Made by a program: the position numbers and the translations under genes. From Physocladia obscura (Eukaryota; Chytridiomycota; Chytridiomycetes; Chytridiales; Chytriomycetaceae), in NCBI GenBank assembly GCA_027596945.1, contig JADGJH010000022.1, positions 1 to 41,308 of the forward strand: a stretch of 41,308 nucleotides of DNA. Reading direction: 5' to 3'. The stretch's first letter is position 1. Each line of letters opens with the position of its first letter. Shown here one piece after another: positions 1 to 10,403 of the stretch. The notes under the pieces were generated by a model. It was not told the DNA's origin, ran no database searches, and saw nothing but the letters and a program-made list of their open reading frames with translations.

Positions 1-312
1 TTTTTAATATATTTTTAATGAATTTATGATGCTTTTATAATGCATTAAAATGCATTGATACAATTAATTATACATTGCAAATGAGCTTTAAATGCATTTA
101 CAATTCCTTTATAATGCACTTAATTTATTTAAAATATACTAAATGCATTTAGCACATTGCAATGGCATTGCAAAGGGGGGTGGGGGCTGCATTGTGTGCA
201 TTAACAACTTTGTGATGCATTATAATGCATTTCAAGAAATTATTTTTCATTATTATTCATTAACCTGGTTTCCTGATGGAGTATACAAGAAATATTTGGG
301 CTTTTATTTGGC
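1..312. repeat. AT-rich segment with clustered TGCATT motifs
   Basis: The hexamer TGCATT, often as the palindrome ATGCAT or inside AATGCATTT, recurs at about 41, 51, 93, 144, 188, 197, 216 and 225, with reverse-complement variants (ACATTGCAA) between. There is no fixed period, so this is a degenerate motif cluster rather than a clean tandem array. A G-rich run at 174-185 interrupts it. I see no convincing gene here. Confidence 0.5.
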
Positions 313-997
313 TTGTGGATTCCGGTTGACTGCTATTTGAAAGTGAAGATATTGTACTCTCTCAATTTCACCCACCACCTTTGCTACTGGATATATCAAG
401 CAGATCTGCTGTGTTGTGTCTGCATCGATGAACAGAAAGGCATTCCGGGGTCAAATTATATATTATATATTGTGTTGTTATATCGCGTACGATTGGGCAT
501 CGCAATTGTTTGTGAATACACAATTTTTATTGGAACCAATTTTGTTTGCGCTTCTGTGCTGTCTCCGTTGTTTAGTTTACAGGATACAGGGTCTGAAATT
601 TTTTATTCAGCTGTTATGGCAAACCTTGCAGTTTACCCAATTATTCTTGGCCTGCAGAACCTTGCATCATTGAAAAATCATCTTCTGGTGGCAGCCAGCA
701 GACATTGGCTTTAATGGCAAGTTATCTTTCTGCTGAAAACTGGTTAAACCAAATTGTTCAAAAAAAGTTTTGATTTTGATCTTGCAAGTTTTTATTGAAG
801 CTATTTATATGGGAGTGATTTTGAAAAGTTCACAACCGCAAAGTGTCTGCAACATCTATTCAGTTTTCCAGACTAAATATTTGCCTCTGATTTCCACACA
901 GAATGCCATGACAATTTTTGCCAAATTCGAAAAGCAAAATCAGAAGATGAAAGCTTGGGAAAATGCGCAAAGAGCAAGAATCGATAATACACTTTGA
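313..997 (+). pseudogene. Possible decayed or misassembled plus-strand ORF
   Basis: Reading frames of coding-like composition run through this stretch but change frame. One frame is open from 313 to 714. Near 640 a second frame becomes more protein-like, and a third is open from 770 to 997, ending in a charged tail with the motif KFEKQNQKMKAWENAQRAR just before TGA. A plausible acceptor TTTACAG precedes about 582. I could not join the pieces into one spliced model with consistent phase and recognise no family. It could be a pseudogene, an intron-rich gene I failed to model, or chance open frames in AT-rich DNA. Confidence 0.25.
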
Positions 998-1052
998 AAA
1001 TTTCACTTCTTGATTTCAACACACAAACAATAGAAAAATAAAATAAAATCAA

Positions 1053-3769
1053 TTAAAATTCTTCTTGTTCTTCTTCTTCGTCCCAGTCAACATCAGCAGC
1101 TTCAGTTTCATTGTGAAGTTTTGTCAAGCCAGTTAAATCCTCCAAATATTTGGGATCTGCCAGAACTTTATGCACAAATTTGAAGCCATCGTTTTTATAT
1201 GCATCCACAATCTGAAGAGTTTTTAACATTTCTGTTCGATAAATTAATAAAATAGTGAGAATCTTACAGCCTTGGAGCAAGCCGTACATTTATCATATGC
1301 ATGTCCGGACAACAGCAAGTTTGAAAAATGAGTCAAGTAGCCACGAACTTGGTGAGGAACAACACCCAGTGGGTATTTTGTTGGATCTGTTGGACTTGCA
1401 ATAATTTCTGTTGGCGCCCATACTCTACACGAAATTAAGTTAAAAGAAAACGGGTATGATAAAATACAATTTACCCATCCGGATGATTCAATAAAGACAC
1501 CATTAATTCAACAGCAATACCACTTGCAATCATTGAAAGACCTGGGCGAGTTACTGTACACTGTTGATCCAGAGTTCTGTCACTCAGAGACTGGTACCAA
1601 CGACAAAAAAAAAGTTAGAAACTTGAAAGTGAAATTAAATGAAAACTCAAACACACATCCGAAGGTGCAACAACATCATTGCAGTAGTAGCAGCCCATAT
1701 CTCCGCCGTGCAATCCGTCAAGATGTTCTGGGGCATTTCCGGATCGTACTCCATGTCTCATGACCAAAAATGTGTCAAATCCCAAAGCACAATTGATGAC
1801 AATCTTTCCTGGAGTAGCAGAACCTAAAACTGTTGGCAACCATCGAGCTTCACGAGAATCGGTGAGAAGAAAGATTGCGTCATGCTGGTTGATAAGAGTT
1901 TGTAACACAGAAAGGCTTTTTTCTGTAGACTCCAATGAAGGAGATGGATGACCTGGCATTGGAATGGAAAAATTTACACCTTCTGCATTCTAACGGCAAT
2001 GGTCAGAAAATGAAAACTCTATGACCACAAACAACTCACAACTCCAGGAAAGATTCGTTTGAGGCCTTCAGCCGCCGCCACAGCTTTTGGTTTCCCAGAA
2101 ACGGAATCTTCAAACGTAAACAAAGGTTGTCGGACCGGATTTGAATATGAAACTGATCCATTGTCAACAAAAGTAATTTTTCTAATACCCCAAGCCTATT
2201 TAAAAATAAGAAAATTGATTGAATTTAGTAAAATAAAATACAAAATTTCGAAAACACGAATAAACAATAAATCACCATCAAAGCTCGAGCAACATAACAA
2301 CCAAGTGTGCCTGCACCCAATAACAAACATTTTGTCTCAGAAATTTTTTCAAGCTGCAACTCAGGCATGATTCGCCAACGCATAAGTTTCAGATTCAAAT
2401 CGACGGCAGTTTCCGCAAGACGTAACGGATCCATCATCGGAGCTAAATCAACAAGCCGCGCTCCGAGTTTTCCTGACGAGTTCTTTTCCCATCCAACAGA
2501 TTTGGGGCATTCATCTGCAATTTAAAAATTAATTTAATTTAACTGAATTTTCCGATGATCCACCTGCAAGAGAGCCAGGCATATTAACAACAACAAAGAG
2601 AGATAAAGAAGTAATGAAACTTCTGTTCTTTCCCGATGGTTGATCTCGAAGGCAAATAATGTTAATAGAGCCAAGCATAAATCTTTGCTTCAACATAATC
2701 AAAAAATTTCGCAACGGCCATCCCGGATTATTGGATAAGTTCGAGGGATCGATAAACGCAATAGTCCATTCTTCTGCAGGAATATCCTTCCAGAACAGTG
2801 ACCAGTCAGAAAGTTTACCAATTAAGAGCGAGTTTTCGGGATCAACCGGATCATTTTTAACAAGAAAGAATGCAGTATCGTTATTAGACTTTGATATGGT
2901 GCGGATATTGTCATAGCCAGAATAAAGCTCCTCAATCTGGTACAGAAAATTTAATAAGAACAAAAAGAAGGAAACGAGATAGACCTTTTTCTGAGGCCAA
3001 ACTTTATTCAGAGGTCTTATTCCGTCTGTAGCAGGAGTAGTAAAGTTTTCAGAAGGGAGAAGAGCTGGGAATGCAAACCAATAATAAAATTTAAATTTTT
3101 TCAAGTCTGCAAAAGTGAGAAGCGAGAAAGAGGCAAGAGTTGATTGATCAGACATTGCGCGACCAGATTTTATGGCAGACCAAATCTGATTTAATTTGAT
3201 GGTCATACTATCAAATTGTGTAAATTTAAATGGTACTATACCTCCTCAGACGCAGCTTTCAACAGCGCTTGTTTGTCTGCGGCTTTAAACAGCTCAAGTG
3301 TATTTGTGTTCGCGATCAAACCGGTGGCTGTTGCACTGGCAGCAGTTGCAGTTGTGAGCGAACTACCAGCGTCATCGCTTGCGACGGCGAAAGCATCGGC
3401 ACTGAGACACAGCAGTGGCGATGCAGCGGAATAGTGCGCAACAAGACGGCGTGGAGACGCGTCGAGGCGGAACTCGTCCATCTTAAGCTGCGCAAGCTTT
3501 TGCCTGAAGGTAAAAGCGGGTGTGAGTAAAACAAAAGGGAATAAACGGGGCATGAGATAGTGGACAGATGAATACATGAGCGGAAGGGAGGCATGGGGAA
3601 TAAACATGACAGGAATGTGAGCAGGGGTGATTCTTCTCAATAGATCAAAGGAAAAGGCTGTACAAGTCGAATAATAAACAACCCACCAGAATGTTCCCTC
3701 GACAGCTGATGTGAATGGTGCAAACTGTAGCAGTAGTGTGGACATTTGGAGGGTGTCTTTTGTTGCCAA
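1053..3769 (-). CDS. ATG7: Atg7, E1-like ubiquitin-like-modifier activating enzyme of autophagy
   Basis: Atg7 adenylates Atg8 and Atg12, holds them as a thioester on a catalytic cysteine and passes them to the E2 enzymes Atg3 and Atg10 in the cytosol. The spliced model has ten exons: 3769-3687, 3503-3242, 3185-2985, 2936-2564, 2514-2276, 2195-2040, 1989-1657, 1590-1475, 1424-1268 and 1211-1053. This gives 692 residues (human is 703), with every intron GT-AG and phases consistent. The N-terminal domain has the family block [18 protein letters not shown]. The nucleotide-binding loop [11 protein letters not shown] lies at about residues 373-383, followed by FVDNG, the aspartate-containing [12 protein letters not shown] and the paired cysteines CYYCND and CTAC. 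The catalytic cysteine is in [12 protein letters not shown], about residue 560. The tail is acidic (DWDEEEE), as in other Atg7 proteins. Intron 1 has no stop in frame, so retention would be silent as a frame disruption. The start is the first Met of exon 1; a second lies eight codons later. Confidence 0.96.
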
Positions 3770-4305
3770 GCAGCAATTTATTTATTGTGTCGATAAAAAA
3801 AAGATGGTCAAAGCACAACAAGGCGTGCTGATTGAATGGTTCGTCGTATTCGTTTGTTTTCTTTACTTCTTTGCTTGATCAAAGTTTCATTCTTCCCCTT
3901 TTGTTTCCGTAATTGATATTTTTTGTCGGTTTTCCTACTTCTAGTGACATGGCTGTGGTGCGTTCAAACCCCTCGAATAATGCCAACAAACAGAGCCTCG
4001 GCCTAATAATGAAAACAATCTTTTCCAGACACAGATTTTGGAAATGATCAACCAGGAAAGCTTTAAATTCATCTTCCATGTTCTTGACGAAACGGTATCA
4101 ACAAACCAAAAAAAAAAAAAAAAAACAAAAAAAAATAAAAAAAAAATAATTCGAGAGAGTAAAAGATGCATTGATCAATGATGGATCAAACAAAATCGGT
4201 ATAAAATTTTTTCTTTCATCGCTTGCAGTTTTGTTGCTATGAAGGCCATTTTCAGAATAAAAGAGAGATAAATAAGAGGTACATAACAGGTGGCGGTGTG
4301 GTACA
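3770..4305. other. Intergenic: ATG7 upstream region, A-tract and unresolved short ORFs
   Basis: This lies between the ATG7 start and the stop of the next minus-strand gene, so it should hold the ATG7 promoter and that gene's 3' end. A near-pure A tract covers about 4109-4147. Around 3945-4100 both strands are open and coding-like: the plus strand has an ATG at 3949 and a second frame with LEMINQESFKF, and the minus strand has an ORF from 4079 starting MEDEFKAFLVDHF. I could not choose between them. Confidence 0.4.
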
Positions 4306-4875
4306 TCAATGAACATTTTTTGCTGCAGCAGTAGGTGGCTTTGCCGTTGGGCTTGTCGCCGAGACAGTAATGGAGAAAGCGACAATCAAAGAAAGGAGCA
4401 CGTAGTCTGACCAGAAAAGTGAGAGCGTCGAGAAACGTACAAGATACCATGCGTTGATTGCGGCGACGGCGGTAACGTTGATTGCCCACAGCAGAAACGC
4501 AATGTGCGATGATTGTTGCTCCTGTGTATGCGGTTGATAAGAGCGCTTTACAGGCTCGATGAGTTCTCCACGGTGCGACTGTTGTACCTGCTGCTGCTGA
4601 ATAGTTGATAAAGGGGATTTTTTTCAGAACAGGCAGTCAATTATTTAATTAAATCTTACATCCAGGAACATAGTTCTTCGTCTGGGGGACGGTGATGGCG
4701 ATACAGGATTGCTGCGGTGTTTAATCAGCGTTAAAAGAACCAGCGCAAGTTCCACGAAGCGCACGGCCGGATCGAAGTTCATGTTGTTGATAGAGATTGG
4801 GGAGCGGTTCAGTTTCTGGGTTTGTGTAAGTGGAAAGTGTTTTGCTGTTTGTTGAGAAGGCGATGGCGAACTCAT
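4306..4875 (-). CDS. Small membrane protein, about three transmembrane segments, family not recognised
   Basis: The model has two exons, 4875-4660 and 4596-4306, giving 168 residues. The donor is GTAAGA and the acceptor TTCAG falls in a run of CAG triplets. Exon 1 has a Ser/Pro/Gln-rich start and then a hydrophobic helix (FVELALVLLTLI) followed by KHR. Exon 2 opens with a Gln-rich linker and has two hydrophobic helices, HIAFLLWAINVTAVAAI and YVLLSLIVAFSITV, separated by a short charged turn with FWSDY. It ends in a small-residue tail. I do not recognise the family. It probably sits in an internal or plasma membrane with short cytosolic ends. It is divergently arranged with the kinase gene starting at 5184. 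The tandem acceptor could add or remove one to three Gln residues. Confidence 0.7.
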
Positions 4876-5183
4876 GATTCTTGCTGTTGACTTTGTTTGA
4901 GTCTGATGCGGCTGTTTCTGTTGTTTCTGCTGAGTTTGTCGCGTTTATGTTTGTTTGTCGTTAGTTGCGCAATCGATTTTCGATTCAATTCTTTTCCAGT
5001 CTTGACTTTGTTTGATGAAGGGGAAAAAATCGAAGGAAGAAAAGGAGATTGTGGAGGGGAAGGAAGTCGGAGAAGCCGGAAGCCGGAAAGAACCGGAAAG
5101 AAAACAGGGAAAGAAGAAAATAAAGAGATATTGGCTTGACGCCCTATCTTATCTATTAATCAAAAAGACACCAGAATCATCAG
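4876..5183. promoter_or_regulatory. Shared divergent promoter region
   Basis: The 308 bases between the minus-strand start at 4875 and the kinase ATG at 5184 must contain both promoters and 5' leaders. There is a purine-rich strand (GAAGGAAGAAAAGGAGA type) at about 5012-5130 and a T-rich tract at about 4885-4960. No clear TATA element was seen. Calling it shared is inference from the layout. Confidence 0.45.
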
Positions 5184-6760
5184 ATGAACTCTGTAGTATC
5201 AGCACCAAACAGCACCGCCACAACACCAACAACGCTAGTGCAAACAGCAATAGCAACAACAACAACAGCGCGCCGCTCCGTCTCAGCTCTGTCCGTCCAG
5301 CTGCGCCGCGCTCAGCCGAACAACGACCAGCAATTCGCTTCGGTTGCTGGCCCGAACCTTCCGCCCAGACAATCCAGCAACAGCAATAGCGAAAATGACA
5401 GTCTTAACAATAACATCAGCAACAACTACTCCAACGAACCAGCATCAACGCCGCCAACACCAACGCAAACGCCAACTGCATCTAAACATACTTTTCACGC
5501 ATCATTGCCCAGACGCTTCGTGCCTGTCTCCCGTCGCGGATCCACCGTCCAAACCGTCTCAACTTCGCCAATCTCGGCCGTTTCAAGTCCGGCCGCTTCG
5601 TTCCTGTCCCTCTTCAGTGCAGCTTCTGAATTAAGTATGTTGTTTTACCTTCATACTTATTACCAATCTAATCTAATCTAATCAATCGACTTTTATTGGT
5701 AGCGCCTAATAGGGGCATCTATAACAATGGCGACCAAATTGGCGAATGGTTCCTGAAGAAAGAAATAGGACACGGTTCCTTCAGCAGAGTCTTTGAAGCT
5801 GAACACTCAGAAAAGCAAAATAAAAAAGCAGCGATCAAAATCATTCGAAAGCCAACTCAATCGACTTTTACAAGCCGTAGCAACTCTTTTGATACTTTTA
5901 CTATTGCCAAGCAAATTTCCACTGCGACACTGGAAAATTATAAACACATTCCTATCGTTGACGACAACAAGGATAATGCCGATACCGACGCTAATAAAGT
6001 CGAAAAAATGATGGATAAAGAAACCCGAATCTGGTCCTGTTTAAAACATCCCAATATCTTGCAGATTCTTGATGTTATGGAGGTTGACGATGCTTTGTGT
6101 ATTGTTTCTGAGCTCGCTGAAGGAGGAACTCTATTGGACTTTTTAGGTGCTCGCGGGTCCAACCTATCTGAAAATACTGTTGCGGCTATGTTTCGGCAAT
6201 TAGTCAATGCTGTATCATATTTGCATTCTGAAGCTGGCATTGTGCATCGCGATTTAAAACTCGAAAATGTAATGATTCTGGAGGACTGGAAGTCAACAAA
6301 CGAGAACGAATGGATTCCAACACTGAAAGTTATTGATTTCGGCCTTTCAGACTACATTAATAACAGTGATTACGATGACCATCAAGATACCGCAATTATT
6401 GCAAACTCGCCATCTACAAGTACTAGCAGTTTGACTTCTGTCGGCGTTGGATCTCTACACTACTGTTCGCCCGAAGATTTAAGAGGTCTTTCCACAGGCC
6501 AAACCAGTGAATCATCTGATGTTTGGGCTCTCGGATGCGTGCTCTATGCGATGCTCACTGGAAGTCTCCCATTTAACGACGGATTCCTACCTCGTTTGCA
6601 GCAAACGATTATAAATGGAAAATATGATACCAGCAAACTTGACAGAGCTAATCGTTGCAAAGCTGTGCAAAGTTTGATGGCGGGGATCTTTCAGGTTGAT
6701 GTCAAGAAGCGGCTCAGTGTTTCTGATATTCTGAATAGTGAATGGATGAACAGATTCTAG
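5184..6760 (+). CDS. Serine/threonine protein kinase, CAMK-like, with disordered N-terminus
   Basis: The model has two exons, 5184-5634 and 5703-6760, joined in phase 1 through a 68-base intron, giving 502 residues. Residues 1-150 are rich in Ser, Thr, Asn and Pro and look disordered, with a basic patch PRRFVPVSRRGS near 110. The kinase domain fills about 163-502. It shows the Gly loop GHGSFSRV (about 173), the ATP-binding Lys in AAIKII (196), catalytic HRDLKLEN (Asp334), DFG (362-364), the SPE form of the APE motif in LHYCSPEDL (406-408) and DVWALGCVLYAMLTGSLPF. All catalytic residues are present, so it should be active. There is a Ser/Thr-rich insertion in the activation segment and another after the first beta strands. 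The LKLEN form and the PF motif fit the CAMK/Snf1-related group. The substrate cannot be told. The intron carries three tandem TCTAA units before its acceptor. Confidence 0.9.
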
Positions 6761-7061
6761 AAAATTTCTCGTTCTCTTGTTGCCACACTTTTCTTCATTC
6801 TTGCCAGCTTAATTGGAGCTACGTTTCTCTTATAGCTTTCTTTTTATCCTTTTCTCGTTCATTGTAACCAGTCCGTCTCTATATCATGTTTCTTCTCCCC
6901 TGATCACCCACACTATATTTTTTCCGCATTGTACTTTTCACCGTGTTTTCGTTCTTCTCAGTATTGCTTGTGTGAGAATCAATTTTTCTCTGTCGTTCTC
7001 TTGGATGTGTTAATACAATAAGAATAAAAAAAGATAATTGTTAATGTTTTTCTGAAAAAGG
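6761..7061. other. Intergenic: kinase 3' region and upstream region of the next small gene
   Basis: This is pyrimidine-rich AT-rich sequence with no supported gene. An open frame at 6813-7013 is a run of Phe, Leu and Ser from T/C-rich DNA and I read it as untranslated. AATAAAAAAAG near 7022 could serve as a polyadenylation signal. Confidence 0.5.
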
Positions 7062-7322
7062 ATGAACGAGAACTCATCGCCATCAGAACAAAACCGTTCC
7101 GACGAATTTGTACCCTCGCCGAAAGCGCCTGCACAAAATATTGACGCTGCAATCGCAAACATTGGCGCAGCCCATGCCGCCGCCTATCATAGCAACAACG
7201 ACACTGGTGCATCGGCGGTTTGGAACATCATGCAGTTCCTGCTTATTCTGCATCTATTTCCACTGATATATTGGCTTGTTACTCTTTATCGTAACCGTCG
7301 CTTAAAACCGACCGCAGAGTAA
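7062..7322 (+). CDS. Small single-pass membrane protein, 86 residues, family not recognised
   Basis: This intronless ORF starts at the ATG at 7062. Residues 1-50 are polar (Ser, Asn, Glu, Pro, then an Ala-rich stretch with AAIANIGAAHAAAYH). One hydrophobic segment, VWNIMQFLLILHLFPLIYWLV, covers about 54-74 and is followed by a basic tail (LYRNRRLKP). A polar N-terminus, one helix near the C-terminus and positive charges after it suggest a tail-anchored or single-span protein of an internal membrane. I do not recognise a family. It is preferred over chance because the ATG-to-stop ORF has mixed coding-like composition and a clean membrane segment. An upstream exon cannot be excluded. Confidence 0.55.
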   Translation: MNENSSPSEQNRSDEFVPSPKAPAQNIDAAIANIGAAHAAAYHSNNDTGASAVWNIMQFLLILHLFPLIYWLVTLYRNRRLKPTAE

Positions 7323-7799
7323 ATATGTCACTTCTTTTAATGTGAATGACTCAACAAAAAACGAAACGAAAAAAAACATGCACAGGATAATGAAGAAAAC
7401 GGATTTCAAGAACTGGCGAGAACTGAAACGCTTGATCAACAGTAGAATTTGAAATCAAGAAAAAAAAAGAAAAAAAAAAGAAGGCACATTAGTATATTTC
7501 ACCGCTACACACAAAAGAACTTTTTTTTTTTGGGTTTTTGTTTTCATTTCCCTTCGATCTTCACCTTGTGTAAATTTTCTTTTGATACAAAATACGCGAG
7601 AATACGCTTTTATTTAATATGTGAAAGAAAATTTTTCAACTGAACTCTTTGCTCATTATCTTCATCACGTTGAAAAGCAGTTCCAGGAGGTGGCAGAGCT
7701 CGGAAGAAGGCGATTACTGGAGTTTAAAGAAATGAACAGAAATTTCAGAAGAAACTGATTTATTTATGGAACAGAATGGAGTTTTTCTTGATTGCAGCC
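7323..7799. other. Intergenic, no gene seen
   Basis: This is A-rich sequence (7459-7481) and then T-rich sequence (7512-7521) with no supported coding region. The open frame at 7449-7643 begins in a lysine run from an A tract and looks spurious. Confidence 0.5.
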
Positions 7800-8770
7800 A
7801 CATTCTCTTAAGGATCACTGTGAACAAGTTTACATACTTCAATAAAAATGAAGAAGGAGTGTGTAAAATAATAGGAGAGGTGAATCATGTTGCTGATCAG
7901 TAAAAAGTTGAAGACAAGGAAAATAGGTGCCTTCACAGTGTGGGATTGCTGAGACTTTAAAATAACTGGACCAGTTAATGAAGAATACAAAAACAATGAA
8001 AATTACTTAATACTGGTTTGGTTTGGATGGTAATGAAGATTTAATATATTTTCAGGCCATTTGACCACTATTTTCTTCTATTATTATAATAAACAGGCTC
8101 TGAAAAACATATTCACAAACACACCACCTGATTTACTTACGAATTTTGTACCCACACAGCTTAAAATGAGTGATTTTCCATCAATTGCTTCTTTGCGCTT
8201 GTCTTCCTTTTTTGGGGAATCAACAGTTAAATTTGGCTTTACAATTATTGGTCAAAATTGAAATGCTACTGTTGATGTCAGCTTACTGACCTAATCTGCA
8301 CCAAAATATTTGAGAAGGACTTAGGCAATTTCAACATTTTTGTCAAGTATAATCCTTTCATTTTGATTGTTTTGCAGGGCTTTAACTGCTTTAATCAAGC
8401 GTTGCATCATCAAATTTAATTTCTTAGCATGAGTAAACAATGGAGATAAACTTCAGTAAATCAAAAAATCTGGAACTTGAATCAATTACAAATCAAGAAT
8501 AAATTTCTAAGCTATTTATTATTATCATTATTATTATACATACCATAAATTTGTTTGAGTGAAACAATCTGATTTGATGTTTTTGCTTTTCCGTACTCAG
8601 AAACAAAATTTTTTGTATTTGCTAGTGTCTCCTTCACAGTTAAAAAAATGACTTAAAATCCAGTAAAATTATTCCAGTAATCTATAAACATTTACGCTAA
8701 TCAGATTGCAAAGATGTGAAACAGTTTAGTTTTTATAATTTTTTTAAAACCATTTTTCTCCCGAACAAAC
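7800..8770 (-). pseudogene. Broken minus-strand gene or unresolved multi-exon gene
   Basis: Several short stretches on the minus strand read as exons. About 8640-8544 encodes a charged peptide (NTKNFVSEYGKAKT) ending at a good donor GTATGT. About 8460-8300 encodes KAVKALQNNQNERIIL and continues to VEIA, then an in-frame TAA, then VLLKYFGAD. About 8252-8141 encodes DSPKKEDKRKEAIDGKSLIL with donor GTAAGT, and in phase after the acceptor TTTTTCAG it continues about 15 codons to TGA near 8047. A further open frame runs from 7996 to 7808. In-frame stops break the middle part, so a pseudogene is more likely than a working gene. No family is recognised. Confidence 0.3.
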
Positions 8771-8849
8771 ATGAATTTCATGGGGAAAAAATTGCATAGG
8801 TATATTTAAAATAAAAAATAATTGAAATAAAACTCTCGTGAAAAAATAT

Positions 8850-9405
8850 ATCGATGATTCAAACATATTTTCAGCGATGGCACTTCATTCCCAGAAACCA
8901 AAACAAGGGATTGTGTAGTAAGCTCTTCATTTTTTTGTCGAAGTATGGATTGGACAGTTTTTTTGACCCCAATCCAGATTTGAAGCTCGTAAACCGTTTA
9001 AGATGTTCGATTCAGGACTTCAGCAGAAAGAAGATGCCACTTGGTGTTGCAGATTATGTTGTTGGACTGGGCCCATCAGACAGCAACTCGTGCGTCGTGG
9101 TTATCCCTCGTCAACAAAGCTGGTTTTATCATTAGTTACTATTCCGTAATCAATTCAGAAAGGACTACTCAATTAATCCCACCGGCTCAGAGAAAACTCA
9201 TCAAGACAATTTTCAGCACAAATCGGCGTTACGTCAACGGCGAGTCTATCAAAATGGAAGACGATGCCTTCGATTCACTTTTTTCAGTCAGATTTTTGAA
9301 CCAGGAGCTATTTCACTTCATCATTCGAAAACGAAACATGCAATTTTGTATGAGAGCAGCATTGATTCTATCAGCCAAATAAATGAGTGTTAAGTATCAA
9401 AACAG
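8850..9405 (+). pseudogene. Frameshifted plus-strand coding remnant
   Basis: From about 8854 three frames take turns in looking protein-like. One frame reads KMFDSGLQQKEDATW through RGYPSSTKLVLSLV near 9140. A frame change then leads into FRNQFRKDYSINPTGSEKT, which stays open to the TAA at about 9394 (HSKTKHAILYESSIDSISQ). Other frames through the same bases are open from 8854 to 9135 and from 9041 to 9382, so the assignment is not secure. There are no recognisable catalytic motifs and no terminal repeats around it. A decayed mobile-element or host gene is possible. Confidence 0.25.
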
Positions 9406-10300
9406 TGGATAGGGGGTCCTCCAATTCTGAAATGGTTCTTTACAAACTTTGATTGATAGTATTATGTTGCAAGGATAACTCCCATGTATGACACATTTTC
9501 GGAGGCAAAATTTACAGAATTTTTCGGTGTGGCAGCAAGCCTGCATGTACTATCATCTTCCTACTTTTTGTCAGTGATTTGGCAGAGTTCGCAATAAATA
9601 ATGCAACGAACATTAATACTGTCTGATCATTTCAAGTAATAACCGAAATCAGCTGCACAGATCACCCTCTGAAAGTATTAGTAGCGAAAATTTATTTGTA
9701 ATTTTCTTACCTAATCAAAAGGAGTCGTTGAATAATCCCCTTTTATCACAACAACATTTTTTTCAATCAATTATACTAATTTTATGAAGGAGTTTTTATT
9801 TTTATTTGGTACCATTTATTCCATGTATATAGGTTGCGGCATTTAGTGGCGCAAATGAGCCTCATCTGCGATAATAATTAGAACTACTTCAAGCATTCGC
9901 TAATTTAAAAGAATAATCAGAAAGATTCAAGAAAGATTCATAGATTGTTTAGCCTTATAATACAAAGTGGAAGGATATTCAACGCCACCACCAGGAGGAG
10001 ATTCAACGCCACCCGGAGATTAAATCTCAAAAACTGATTGTGTACTATTTATAAATTTCAACTGAATAAGAATAAAAAATTTAATGAGAATAAAAAAGAA
10101 TGTTAATTTTAAACCATTTTAATTCTAAGTTTAGATAGTGATAATAATGTTGTTATCGTTCCGAAAAAAAATTACACTTAGTTTAATGTAAAGTTCCGTG
10201 TAGTTCCGTGCAACAATAGGCCTATTATTTACAAGATTTTGAGTACCAATTTGAGTAATCTAGTGCTAGATTGACCTAAGAAGAGCATTATTCTGCGGAC
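9406..10300. other. AT-rich intergenic region
   Basis: No coding region is supported. It contains a 13-base direct repeat ATTCAACGCCACC at 9977-9989 and 10001-10013, and a 9-base direct repeat AGTTCCGTG at 10192-10200 and 10202-10210. The second pair is about 200 bases upstream of the transporter gene and could be regulatory. Confidence 0.45.
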
Positions 10301-10337
10301 AGCTCCTTGGCTTACGGGGGGCGTCTGTTTTGTGCAT

Positions 10338-10363
10338 CACGTGACCGAAAACACACTATAAAG
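10338..10363 (+). promoter_or_regulatory. E-box and TATA-like element of the first OPT gene
   Basis: CACGTG at 10338-10343, in context ATCACGTGACC, is the palindromic site bound in other fungi by Cbf1/Pho4-type bHLH factors. TATAAAG at 10357-10363 is 41 bases before the ATG at 10404. The promoter role is inferred from position. Confidence 0.5.
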
Positions 10364-10403
10364 ACGGCTTGTTTTTTGTCTCAAAGAAAAAAAGAAAACT
10401 AAG

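Noticed and set aside
6813..7013. Hydrophobic 66-residue ORF after the kinase
   Set aside because: Composition is that expected of T/C-rich untranslated DNA, and it lies directly behind the kinase stop.
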